From Ectocarpus siliculosus (taxonomy: Eukaryota > Sar > Phaeophyceae > Ectocarpales > Ectocarpaceae), in NCBI GenBank assembly GCA_000310025.1, contig FN647768.1, positions 368,497-409,944 of the forward strand: a stretch of DNA of 41,448 nt. The letters run 5' to 3'. Shown here in pieces: positions 28,383 through 40,460 of this stretch. A program made the translations under genes and the position numbers. The notes under the pieces were generated by a model. It was not told where the DNA came from. It searched no databases and worked only from the letters and a program-made list of their open reading frames with translations. Numbering within the stretch: position 1 is the stretch's first letter; each line of letters begins with the position of its first letter.

Positions 28383-31300
28383 AAGTACTCGGTGGCCGCA
28401 ACAGCGCAGTGGTTCTTGGAAGGGTCCCGGAAGTACGGCGCCAAGGGCTTCGCCAACGCCTGCGCCTCTTTCTCGCCCGGCGACCTGGACGTGGTGAGAA
28501 CGCCACGATACGAAACGCAGTAGTAGTAGGTGAAAATCTCGCCTAAGAAAAAAATGTGCACATGTCGCGATAGACAGAGCAGCGCAGAGTGTATGCGTAG
28601 CTCACCCGAGTGTGCCGTTTTCAGACTGGGTTGACAGTGCAGTCGCGTGTCCTGATTCAAAGTCGAGACCCACTGTGCAAGAAGATCAACAGTATTTCTC
28701 AACCCCATCCGTGTTAAGACTAGTGGCGGTCGGAGGAATCCGCCCGAAGCTGCTCTGAGCTCTTCCGGTTTTACACACTAAAATCAACATGGGGATACTG
28801 TAGCATGACGCGACAGCAGAAGGACGCAAATGTGTCTTGGAGATGTTCCGAAACCCGCGATGCAGGATGCCAACAGGAGAAAGGGAAAAAAAATCCATGA
28901 TAATACATAGTTGTTGTGTTTCAGCTCTTGGCCCTCCTCTTGCCCTCCTCTTGCCCTCGACGCCATTTCAAACGAATGAAACCACAGAACATGCGGAGCA
29001 AGGTCGCTTGCGTGACGGGCGCAAACTCCGGCATCGGCTACTGCGCGGCCAAGTCCCTCGCCGAGCGAAACTGCACCGTGCACATGCTCTGCCGGAACAA
29101 GGCCAGGGGGGAGGAGGCCAGAGCACGCCTCTCCGCGGAAACGGGAAATGAAGACGTCTACCTCCATGTCGTCGACGTTTCGGACTTTCAACAGGTGCCG
29201 TAGAGGAAAAGGGAAGAGAGGATAAGTTTTTGTTTATTTTCAGGTGCTACTGGTATATTTTCATTGTATCTGTGGCGAAATCATCACGTTTTGACTGTTT
29301 TTGCACGGTGCACTACTTGCGTATTATGTTGCACGTGTGCTGTTAATTTTTTGCGGCGTCCGAGTTCGCTCCCATCTTGTCCACGCATCAACCCCCCCCT
29401 CTCGACGTACAAGGTGGAGACCTTCGCCGGATCCTTTCTGGAGTCCAACACCCGTCTCGACGTACTGATCAACAACGCCGGAGGAATGCCCGCCGAGAGG
29501 ACGGAATCGGCGCAGGGGCACGAGGCCATCATGGTAAGACCGAAATTGCTGCGAGGTTGCCGGGGTGGAATTCGCCCCGCACACCGCCATCTGGAAAACA
29601 ATGTTCGCGTTTCACAAGAGTAGACGCTACCCCAGACTTGGGAATAGGGCCGTTTTCACCGCTTCAGTTGTCGGGCTGTTGGACCTCGGATATTCTCCCG
29701 AGGGATGTAATCCCTAGTAAAAGCGCGAACGATCTCCTCTCGTAGAATCAGCACAATATAGCTGAAAAACAAAATCCCGGCTTCGTTGGAGGGGTAGGAT
29801 TTTCTATCGCAATATTTAATACTCCACGGCCGTGTAGGATTCGAGTGAGTAGCAGTCGTCTGCGGCCCTTCCCCCCCCCCCAAGCCTGACAATACTACAA
29901 CACGATCGCGATCCCATCTGCAGGCGACGATGCTGGGCGGCACCTACCTCTTGACGAAGCTCTTGCTCCCAGCCCTCGAGAAGGCCGCGATGACGGCAGA
30001 AGGCTCGGCAGCAGCAGCAGCAGCAGCGACATCATCAGCGGAGGGGGGCGCGGACTCGAGACCCGGCGGAGGCAAGACGGGGGCCCGCGTGATCAACGTG
30101 TCCTCCGGGGGGATGTACACGGTGTCCGGGGCGGGGATCGCGGCAGACGTGGACAGCAAGGGAGTCGATCCCTATGACGGGACGGTCGTGTGAGCACCGG
30201 GTTTCTGTCCCACCTGAATAGATCGCCGGAGCGCAGACAGACCCCAGTTTCTGGTTGGGGGAGGGAGACGGCGGGAAGCATCACAACCCCAACCAAGTGT
30301 AAATAGAGCATAGTCTTCCCTTCGAGACGACGAAGTAGCACACAGACAACAGAACAGCCGTAAGAAGCCACTTTTTTTATCTTGCACAACGCAAGACAAG
30401 TTTATACTCAAGAGGTTTGAGCCGAGATACCCCTACGGCACTGAAGAACCCCGTTCCCCCTTCACGCCCCACCCCCCATCCCAGGTATGCGCTGGCTAAG
30501 CGAGCGCAGGTGACTCTGACGGAGCGGTGGGCAGCCATGCACAAAGATGGAGGCGTGTCTTTCAATTCGATGCACCCGGGGTGGTGCGACACTCCCGGGT
30601 TAGCCTCCGGGATGCCGGACTTCCGCGAGCGGCAGCAGGGTTCGCTGAGGTCCAGCGAAGAGGGGAGCGACACCATCGTCTGGCTGGTGATCATGTGTTT
30701 TGTGTGCCTAGTGTGTGTAAACCATTTTTTTTTGGCACCTGCATGGACTTCAGCGTGAAGTGAAACAGGCTGTTCGAGAGACAGGCAAGAGAGAGAAATT
30801 GAGAGAATGATGATGGAGGCGTGGGTACGAGAGAGGAGAGAGAGTGGGAGAGACATAGAACAGAGAGGAAGAGAGATAAAGATATGTAGACAGACAGATC
30901 GAGTAGGCAAGACCAATAGAGAGACTGATAAACCGCCAGGCTAAATTAATAGGCAAATGCTTTGCGATCAGCGTGCAAAACGAGCACTCGATCTCCCCCA
31001 CGCTACTAGTTAGTACCCTTCGCGTGGGTCAGCGAGTGTATGGCGTGCCCGGCCTCGTCTTTGGGTGAGTGCAGGTAGCCCAGCAGCCTCCTAGCGATAG
31101 TGACGCTCCCCCTCCGAAGGGATCGAAATGCTGGAAAAGTTTTTGAGATAACCTTGGACATCGCTTGCTGGGGGACGAAACCACGTTTTTAATCCCCCAA
31201 GTGACACTCGGGTTGCTTGTGAATTACCCGCCCAACGTACCCGCCCAGTACGGTCAGTCACAAGCTAGGCACACCGCTTGACATTTTTCATGCATTTTTC

Positions 31301-31734
31301 AAGGAATACTTAGAAGCAGACTAAGGACGTGACGTTGAAGCCGGCCAAAACTATCACGCGCTGATTAACCCCCCCAACTCCGGACGGCGGAATCCCGGCT
31401 TATTGTTCCGTCCCGGCATTGTAGGGATGCGAGGTCAATGGCCAAACGACACGCACAACCTCGAGAGGCACTTTGTGCTTTCAACCGCGCTGAGTCTTTT
31501 TATAGTTCAGCCGGTCAGCGCAGCCGATTCTAATATTTAGTAGAAAATCACCTCCCTGCCCACGGTATTTTTCTGTGCCAGGCTTGTTCACGGGCGGCGT
31601 TCGGGGAAACGGGCAAGTTCTGGTTCGATCGAAAGGCGACCCGGACCCACATGCCATTAGCGGGCACTCGGATGTCTCAAAAGGAGGAGGGCGATCTGTG
31701 GGAAGCGGTCGAGAGGGCGTGCTCGGAACGCTAG
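28383..31734 (+). CDS. DHRS12-like short-chain dehydrogenase/reductase (6 visible exons)
   Basis: An SDR-family NAD(P)-dependent oxidoreductase closest to DHRS12. Exons 28383-28493, 28988-29194, 29414-29533, 29924-30189, 30485-30686 and 31582-31734 join in phase to 352 residues plus an unseen start. The N-terminal segment TAQWFLEGSRKYGAKGF is typical of DHRS12. The Rossmann motif TGANSGIG is in exon 2, LINNAGG in exon 3, NVSSGGMYT in exon 4 and YALAK (Tyr/Lys of the active site) in exon 5. SMHPGWCDTPG follows, and exon 6 ends with GKFWFDRKATRTHMP. Exon 4 carries a polyalanine/Gly-rich insertion. No in-frame ATG precedes exon 28383 before a stop at 28329, so an upstream exon is required. Substrate unknown. 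Confidence 0.88.
30765..30905 (+). repeat. GA-rich purine tract in dehydrogenase intron 5
   Basis: About 140 bp of nearly uninterrupted gaga/ggag-type purine sequence lies about 80 bp after the exon 5 donor. Confidence 0.7.
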
Positions 31735-32263
31735 TCTGTGTGCAGCAGCACTTGCACGTTGCGGGAGTTACGTGCGGCCTACGGAAGTGGGAGTGGGTAG
31801 CTTGACGTTTGGCGTCGTCGTCAGTATGGTCACGTCGTTGAGCGCCTGGCCGTCTCTCTCTGTCAAGCCCGCGACATCACAGAGAGAGAGACGCTACAAT
31901 GAACTCTGGTCAAGGTGTTCAGAATCGGGGGTGGGACAGAGAACCCCTGCGTTCATCTACCACGGAGGGAGAGAAGGAGAGAACTACCCTCGTAAGTTCA
32001 AGCCCCAATGGGTCGAAGAGGATCTACGAAAATGGCCATGGCGATCAAACGTAATGGGCCCCGGGAAGTCGCAGTCTTACGAGAGCTTGATTCCTGTTGA
32101 AGGAGTAATATAGAGCGAGGAATTCCCGAAGTATTGATAGGAAGGATCGAGCGTCCGTCTCTTCATACGTCGAGTTTGGCATCCCTGGAGAGTCTAGGGC
32201 CCGACCTCCGAAATTGATCTTTGTTTAACTCTCCGAAGATATTTTCTTGTTCCACTGCTTAGC
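31735..32263. other. Intergenic, 3' flank of the dehydrogenase gene
   Basis: No gene or structured RNA is recognised. It probably contains the 3' UTR of the dehydrogenase. Confidence 0.5.
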
Positions 32264-32571
32264 GGTCGCTCCGGTGATCTAGTTGGGATCCTCGAAACCT
32301 TCTAGAGGTCAGGTCAGGGGTTCGAATCACGGCGTAAGCGAGCTTTTCTTGCAAAGTGAGTTTTTCTCTCGCTTCCGCTCCTGGCCTAGTGGATAGCGCT
32401 AGTTTGTGTGTACACAGAGGGAAGAGAGTGCTGAACTCTTCTCGCATTAAAAATCGAAGGCAAAGTACGGCAGGAGGGGAGGGTAGAGAGGGGTCCTTCT
32501 GTGTGACCATGGGTTGGAGTAAACGGCACTATTATTAGTGCTGTGAGCGCTGATTTGAAGCAATGACAAAA
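32264..32571 (+). mobile_element. tRNA-derived SINE, copy 1
   Basis: A short interspersed element of about 308 bp. A tRNA-like head has an A box TGATCTAGTTGG (about 32275-32286) and a B box GGTTCGAATCA (32319-32329). The body includes a second A-box-like TGGCCTAGTGG (32382-32392), and the tail ends in A-rich gacaaaaaacaaaaac. A second copy lies inverted at 39627-39952. The two share an almost identical segment of about 80 bp across the B box and beyond. No clear target duplication is visible. Confidence 0.85.
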
Positions 32572-35006
32572 AACAAAAACTTCTTTCAGCGCCGTCCCCC
32601 TAAAAGACTGTTCTGTTTTTTGTTTTTCCGACAGTTGATATGCGGCGATTCGCAGACGGTTCTTTTGGGTTTGCCTTTGTTTCAAGCCGCTCAGACTCCT
32701 CCCTCCTCTGCATCGGAAACGTCACATTTCCGTGGCCACGAGGTGTCCAAAAGTTTCCCAAATGACTTCGACTTGCACTCGAGCTGCAGCTTTAAAATGC
32801 GTTCGTTCAACCCTTCTCACCACCCTCCGAAAGAAAAAAGAGACAGGGGGCATTGTTCAGCGAAAATCATCCATTAGAACGGGGAAGATAATCTACGAGA
32901 GGCCGAACACTGGTGTTGCCTCTGCTACTAGGTGAAGCAACTCCCGCTCGAAGGACATGTATGTGGTGAACGGTCGAATTGGGAAAGGCGACAAACAATG
33001 AACACCCCCCCGTCCGCTGCCCCAAACCAATCCTTTTACCACCCGATCTGTTCTCACAGCTGTAGCGGTTCCGTATCCGTCCCTCTCTCTCGCGATACAC
33101 ACGCTGGCTGACCGATTGACTGCGTTGAAGTGTTAAACGTGATACGTATTAGGCCGACAAGGCCGCTATCCGAACGAACAGCTTAAAACACGAAATGCGC
33201 CCCGCTCAGTAAGCACCTTGCCCTTTCTGGCACCACTGCCCCCTTACTGGCCGCTGACTTCTTGATGAGCTCGCGTCGTTACACACGGTGCAATATTTCG
33301 TGCCGATTCGCTGCTGCTGCGGCTGCTACCGTCAAAGGTGTACGGCCGAAACAGGACGTCAATCGGTAAATATTTTACAATCACTGCCATGGTTGTCCCT
33401 CTCCCCGCACATTTCTCAGAACGATCTGAACACACACAAACAACCCTTTCCTTCGAGAAAAGAAACGCGCTGGTTTCGGAGACACGATAGGCGCCTCCAA
33501 TCCCATAGCAATGGCTCCCCTTCACGATCCCATCACCGAAACAGTTACAGTTCCCACACCAGCATCTTCTTCACGTTCACGCAAAGTTCTTGACGAGTCT
33601 CACATCATACACGTGTATGGTTCACATCACAAAAGTCCCCAGTACACAACAGACCTTTACAACAGCAACCACAGGCCCCCTTTCAACAGCGACCCACAAG
33701 AAAAAGGAGGGCAAAGTTAAAGTTCTGAAGGAAATTGCCCATGCCATAGATAGGTAGGTAGGCGGTACTGGCTGGACGCACATCTTGTCGCCGCGCAAAG
33801 AATAAAGTACTACAGTAAGTGGTGTCATCACCATCCTACCTGGGGTGTGACGCCAAAAGAGCACATATATTTCATTCAAGTCTTCTACCTGACGGCAAAA
33901 CAAAAATGACCCTGTAGGGCAAACATCCTCGGCAGAGATATGCTGTTCGGCAGAGATCAGAAGGAACCTTGCTACAAAACAAATCGTGAATTGAGCAGGC
34001 GATATTTCTCCATCGCGCAAACATGGCGTTGCTCTATTTAGCCTTACCGTGGTTTGAACCCCTTGAATAAATAGTCAAGCTGCTGTCTCTGTCTGCTTCG
34101 GCGAACAGGAAAACTCAAAACAACCCAAAAAACACTTCTCCCCATCCATGCCCTCATAAGGAATACTCGGTGTTTTCCTAAATTCGTTCCCTAACACGGC
34201 TACAAGCAGGCCCGCGGGGAAAACGATGCAGCCCTTTTCGAAGCCACGGCTGAGCAACCAAAACGATTCATGAAAGCGCCGTCGGATTCAGAACGAGTCT
34301 CATCACCCGTCTTTGTCTGTTGGTCTAGACGACACAAACAATGGAACTTCGCTGAATGAAACTAAGACAACAATCTTCCAAACCCCTACAACATACGTTG
34401 GAGGGCGTTCGTCGTGAACATTCTGTTCATCATCGTGCAACTACTTGCGCCATCTCTTACCGTATACGCGTCAGAGACCCCGACCCTAAACCCTAACCCT
34501 ACCTCTCGATTCAACGAGAAACGGGCTGTAAGAAGAGGAACACGAAACAAGCAACGTTACCTGCACAATTTCACGTCACCACGAAGAAATCCTCTTGACA
34601 AATGTCCGGGATTTTTTTCGGCGCGGATCAGTCTATTTAACCATACTCACAGCAAGCAACCAATCACCGGAGGGAACGAGCGAACGGACTTTCGAACCCG
34701 CTTCTCTATTGCTACTTTTACAAGAAACCCCGTATGCGTGCACGCCCTCCCCTCCCCCGTAGAACAGCGCTCCCACTCGACAACATCGCAGTGAACAGCT
34801 ACATGCCCCAAAACTAATTAAGACATACCTACATACCATTCAGAAGTTATACACCTGTGAGACAGGTTGATAACCCCTACCCTATGCTGTAGCGGAAAAA
34901 TTGTAGCCTAACCCTATGAACCAAGGACCCCAGCCTTGCCCAAAACTATAGGTGCTCTAGTGCGGCCGCTACTGTACACCGATTTATCCGCGCAAGTGTA
35001 CCACAT
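32572..35006. other. Convergent intergenic region without recognisable gene
   Basis: It lies between the dehydrogenase (+) and the FG-GAP gene (-). I see no conserved ORF. It includes an interstitial telomere-type tract at 34484-34501. Confidence 0.5.
34484..34501 (+). repeat. Short interstitial telomere-type repeat
   Basis: The tract ccctaaaccctaacccta contains three CCCTAA-like units. Two looser ccta words occur around 34880 and 34908. It may be a scar of break repair or chance. Confidence 0.6.
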
Positions 35007-38000
35007 CTACCCAACGGGCTCTGGACAATTCTGACAAATACTTCTATTCGGATATCCCACGGGCGCCTCAATGACCGCCAGCCTAGGTCTTCTGTCCCAG
35101 AGAATCTTAACCAAGCCCAGAAACATCGCGCTCGCCACCGTCGACACTACCGCGATCAACATCTCGTTCGTCCAAAGGTCTTCGGCGCTGTCGTTGTCGC
35201 TGTCGCCGGTGTCTTCAACAGAGAAGGAGCGACAGATTTGATTTGGGGTGTTTAGGGGCGGGGACAGGGCATCGATTGGTGGTGAAAATGGGTAGCTAAC
35301 GCTATCGTGGTGGACAAGATCTGATTTCACCAAGCATCGACATGTCATTGAACATGCCCTGCTTACATTGCCGCGTTGGGTTTTGGGACTCTCGCGTATT
35401 TCGGCACATTGAGTATATATACACCATAGCATGTACGTGCCCGGAGTTTGTCCTCTTCTCTGTCCATCGAACGTTTCGGGCCGTCGTTGTTCGGACACTG
35501 AACCGTTCGGGCCGACCTACCACAGAAGTACATTCGTTCTGAAGCTCGAAAGAAACGCAATAGAATCACCGCTGTCGGTACCAGCGGTCGGTATCTACGA
35601 GTTGACCAAACGTCTGTCATCAACTCCCTAATCCCGTTGTAAGAATGACTATTACAGTATCGATTTCGACCGATACATTCGGGCCAGTCAAGACGCAAAA
35701 CACATGGAAGACGTAACTTGCTAGCCTGTCTCTCTCCGCGTGAAACTGTAGTTTATTGTTGAGACCGTGTGTATGGGCGGTGGGACCAAAAATATGGACA
35801 TGTTGTGGAGGCGGAGGCCGTGTGCTGTAACTCGTGTCTCCAAACGTCCCGGGGGGTGATTCCGAACTTGACGTGTTTCACTGCTTACGGCGGCCCCGTA
35901 ATGCATAACTGACGGAGGTTAACCCCTCCGTGTGGTCAACGGTAGGAGTAGGCGGTGATGTCTTGTCTCCACCTCCACTGGAAGTCAGTCAACTCACGAA
36001 ACATGACAACGGTGCCAGTCAACCCCTCAAACACAGCGGTAGTAGTCCTACCTGCAGCTGGATCGGCTGTGACGAGGCGAGAAGTGGGCGAAGAAGTAGG
36101 AGGAGAAGGCAAAAGGAGCGAGCCAAGGATGGATGTCCGTCAGCGATGCCGTTGCAGGGTTCAGTTTCGACGCGGGGGTGCGGTGGCGGGGAGAAGGGGG
36201 TGGTAACGCAGCGAAAAATTGCTGCCAAGGTAGGATCCAACGCCATTTTTGTGGTTAGGTGAACCGTTGCCACAAGGGTCCTATAGCGTTTTCGTCTTAC
36301 TGAAGGTCAATCGTGGTACGGGCGGTGAGGGCAGGCAGAGCTCGAGATGATGCCGTGGTTCATGCCAACATTCGGTGACCGGAAAAGCTGCGTGGCACCA
36401 AGCATCAGCCAACCGTGCACTGGCCGAGAAACGAGGGTAGGTGGAGGCCTGCCTTGCGTGGAGAGAGGAAACGAGACCATAATCAATCCACGTCCTGCCC
36501 ACGCTTACCCAAGAATCGCGCCACTCAAGCAAGCGTTCGACAAAAATGCCTCATGTTTTTAGCGACCTCTGTTCCTCCCTCTCCCGACTCCCCTAGTTTT
36601 GGCTCTTGTCTCACTTGTGACGTCATCCGGAGACGGGGTTACGGCCGGAGTCGGCGCCGGCGTGGCTGTCGTTCCTGTAGCATCGCTGCCGCCATCGTCA
36701 TCATCGATTTCTATCAGGAGGTTCTCGTACCAGACCACCTCGGCGTCGTCCCGCGTTGCGGTCGCTATATCGATGTCGCCGTCACCGTCGAGGTCAACAG
36801 CGATCAACTAATCGGTAAGAAGCGTTGTTGAGATGACGGTGGGGACGCGTGGGCGAGGGGCATGCGTGGTGCGTGCCATTGCGTCAGGGATGTACACGGT
36901 CAAGGATGAGAACGGGACCAGCATGCCTGGAATTTCGTCAGGGTTGTGCGTGGACAAGGGATGAGAACGGCGGCATGCATGCGATGCGTCAGCTACGACG
37001 GCTCCAAATTCTGCGCTCTCCCTGCCTGCACTAGGCTCTCGCGTCTCTCGACGTCGAACCATTGCAATGTATCTGCTGACAGGGCACACTGTGGTGGGAA
37101 CCATGAGGTTGCACCATGCCCAGAAATAACAACAACGACTTTGTCGGCGGGAGAAACCCAGCATATACTGGCTGTGGGCGCTCACACCCACACCCTTTCG
37201 AACATTTTTGTCCTTGTACTATTTGTCGAATGAAGTCTCGACATTGCTTCGTTTGGATGGAGACCGCCGGATATTGGCTCATTCCTTGTACTTACGTCGA
37301 GTGAAATTCTCCATGTTGCTGCGTTTGGATGGAGGCAACAGCAATAGGGCGCTGGCGCGCGATGAGCGCGGCATCGACAGCAGCAGTGGACGGGAGCCTT
37401 CGCAACAACATAGCACCGGCCCGCTCATAAACACCTATTTTGAGCGAGGCTCAAATCTTGTTGGTCCCCACAACCGAGCAAAGGCTTCTATGTAGGAATT
37501 AGTGTAGCGTGGGCCGTAATGCTCAGTTTCGTAGGACACATTTCATAAAATCTGAACCTCGGTTTCTCACGAACATATTTCTTACAAGCGGGCTGGCACT
37601 GTATTGTCTGAAACACTCACCGAATGTACCCCAATGTCAATGGCGATGGCGATGGCCTCAGAGAAATTCCCCGTCCCATCCGTGTTCTCGTACCACACGA
37701 TGTGCCCCCCGACGTTTTCGCAGGCCAACAGATCGATATCCCCGTCGTTGTCTAGGTCCACGGCCACCACGTTCCTCGCAGAATCGAGCAAGCCGACGTC
37801 CCTCCCCTCCGCGAAGCTTCCCAAGCCGTCGTTCTCGAGCCAGAGAATGCGGCCGTCGGGGAAGTTGCCGGCGGTGTGGTTGCCGTCGAATGACGCTGAG
37901 ATGATGTCCATGTCTCCGTCTCCGTCGATGTCCGCCGTAACGACGTCCCTTTTTGTGGAAATGGGAGGCAATACAATCAACCATTTCGACGAAAATCAAT

Positions 38001-40460
38001 ATGCGATAACATACGTCATACTGTATTCGCGAAACCATATGTCCTGCCGAACTAACAGGGCTATCGCACTTACGTAAAGAGGTGCTTTGTAGCTCCCCCT
38101 TTTCTTTCTCGTTCTTCTGCTCTGGAAACAAGCTCGAGAATAAAAAAACACAGACGAACTACCTCATGTGACCGTACCTAGAACAACACCAGACCTATCA
38201 AGCGCAGCAATACTGCCAACAAACACAAACATTCACTCACTTGCCACCAGCAGGGTCGTCGGCCGGTTCCAAACTCACGCCAAGAGAAAACGCCCCACTC
38301 CCGTTCGAGTTCTCGTACCACGCCAAGCCGCTGAAAACGGACGCCGAAATGACGTCGAGGTCGTCGTCGCCGTCCAAGTCCGCCAAAGCCAGCGTGATAG
38401 CACCGTCGGCGGTCGTCGAGATATCAACGCCGAGCGCAAACGTCGCCTCCCCGTCGGTGTTTTCGTACCACGTGACTCGATCTGGCGACGGCGGCGGCGG
38501 CGAGAATGGTTTCGGTTTGGAAACGGGATAGGCGGAGCACATGCGTCGATGGTGACGACTTGGGGGTCATTCATGGGACAAATGGCGGCGGAACCACACC
38601 AGCCACCGACAATACGGGAAGATACATATTGCCATCCATCACAGAGCGTTTGCTTTGTTCGACGGCCTCAAGCTCGTGTGCTTGAACCATGTAACTTGTT
38701 GCCCACCCTCCGCGCCGCAGTCCATGCGGGCACGTAGGATCAGACCCGAAAGCGCCGTGGTCGTTTCGAAACATCCCTCTGTCGTCGTGCTACTACTGCT
38801 TAGAGCCGATTCTTCGTACTAGCCCAACGAACCCGCCCCCTGTGGGTGCGGGCCTTTGGTTGGGGCCGGTGTGAGATTTTAGGACTGGGCTTCGGGCAAG
38901 AATTTTCGTGCCTTGGGCAGCTGCACCACATCGCAGATGAGCCATAGCAACGATACATGAGGAACTAATGCCAAACATTTCCCAACAACAACAACATTTC
39001 CAAGCATGACAGTACAAATCAGACTATCAACGGCTGTCCAAGTACGAGGCACGCTTACCGCCTTGTTTCGATGCCATAATCACGTCCAAGTCCCCATCCC
39101 CGTCGAGATCCGCCACCTTGACAGATCGTGACTGATCCCCGTCTTCATATGTATCGATGTCAGTGCCAACCGAAAATTCGCCCAGGCCGTCGAGATTGCT
39201 AAACCACGTCAACTGGAAGGTAGTCTGAAAGGCTACGACGACATCAGGGGACCCGTCGCCATTCAGGTCTCCGACGTCAATCGATCTGGTTTGGGCGGGC
39301 GGAGACGGCGCCGGGAGGTGTTCGAAGAGTACGATGTGCATGAGATGTGGTACATAACCAGGTTCACGAGATCATTTTTGTCTTGTCGATGGTTGTCAAC
39401 CTTTGTCGACGGAGGGACGGCAGTAGTAGTATGCCATGTTGTGCGGGTCAGAGAACTCCAGCTCCGTGCAGGGTTCGTGGTCGCAGCAAACGCAAAGATG
39501 ATGAGGCCAAGGGGGTTTTCCACATGTAGCACCCCCACGATTGACTGCTGTCTCAGGAGAAGCCGAAGCTACCTTACCACGGAGAGCAACAGGAACCCAC
39601 TTCCCAACTGAACAGCGGCGGCACACTATTTTTTTGTATTTTTTGTCTTGACATCAAATCAGCGCTCACAGCACTCGTTCAGTGTTACTCCAACCCGCGG
39701 TCACACAGAAGGGCCTCTCCCTCCCCTCCCCTCTTGCGGTCCGTTGCCTTCGATTTTTAATGCGAGAAGAGTTCAGCACTCTCTTTTTCCTCTGTGTACA
39801 CACGAACTAGCGCTATCCACTAGGTAGGCCAGGAGCGGAAGCGAGAGAAAAACTCACTTTGCAAGAAAAGCTCGCTTACGCCGTGATTCGAACCCCTGAC
39901 CTGACCTCTACAAGGTTTCGACGATACCAAACTAGACCGCCGGGGCGAGACCGGCACCACGCGAGAGCGAAAAACAAAAACATGGCCGAGAAAGGTCACA
40001 CAGCGAGCAAGGCTTTACACGCGTGTCGATCCACTTACGCTGCTCCACCGTAGCCGGACGCGACGTCCACCGCTTCCGAGAAAGTGCCCTTGCCATCCTC
40101 GTTCTCGTACCACCTCACCCAATCCTCATCGTAGGATCCCGCCAACAAGTCCAGGTCCCCGTCATCGTCCAAGTCTGCCGCGAAGACAACAACGACATCC
40201 TCGGCGTCCGAGTCGACCTTCGTCCCGATTTCGAAGGCCACCGACCCAGCACCCTCGACGGGGAGGACCCGAGATGATGCGGTCAGGAGGCCCAACAGAC
40301 AACACGCAGCAGGGAAACACCAGCTTCCCGCTGAGTTTGATTTTGATGTAGGTTGCGTGTTTATTGCGATTCGCCGAGGTAACCAGGCGCCGAGAGAGAG
40401 GTCGCACGTTGGAGGGAGGCGCCCACCCCGGGGGGGGGGGGGGGGAGCAGGGAGATGCAC
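35007..40460 (-). CDS. FG-GAP/VCBS repeat membrane protein (6 visible exons)
   Basis: A probable secreted or cell-surface beta-propeller with calcium-binding DxDxDGD loops, anchored by one C-terminal helix. Minus-strand exons are (40460)-40039, 39285-39059, 38481-38241, 37948-37621, 36807-36615 and 35212-35007, all GT-AG and phase-compatible. Each inner exon carries blades of the type VADLDGDGDLDVIMAS followed by WYEN. Clear examples are AADLDDDGDLDLLAGS, VGDLNGDGSPDVVVA, LADLDGDDDLDVISAS, TADIDGDGDMDIISAS, VDLDNDGDIDLLA and VDLDGDGDIDIATAT. The last exon encodes the membrane helix LIAVVSTVASAMFLGLVKI and a short tail with CQNC. The first exon has a hydrophobic, signal-like stretch CFPAACCLLGLLTASS but no in-frame ATG, so a start exon lies upstream. 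Ligand unknown. Confidence 0.8.
39627..39952 (-). mobile_element. tRNA-derived SINE, copy 2 (inside an FG-GAP intron)
   Basis: On the minus strand it reads from a tRNA-like head (CGGTCTAGTTTGG, then GGGTTCGAATCACGG) through the same body as copy 1 to an A-rich tail (gacaaaaaatacaaaaaaat). It has a 4-base insertion (tacc) at the second A-box-like motif relative to copy 1. It lies in the intron between exons 40039 and 39285, in the same direction as the host gene. Confidence 0.85.
40430..40445 (+). repeat. G16 homopolymer
   Basis: Sixteen consecutive G lie close to the 5' end of the first visible FG-GAP exon. Length errors here could hide the true start frame of that gene. Confidence 0.9.

Noticed and set aside
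32281-32330. Functional tRNA gene at the TTCGAATC B box
   Set aside because: No full cloverleaf can be drawn; the sequence continues into a repeated body with an A-rich tail and has a second copy, as expected for a SINE.
37658-38131. Overlapping frames around the FG-GAP exons on both strands
   Set aside because: They are shadows; only the frame with DxDGD/WYEN repeats is consistent with splicing.
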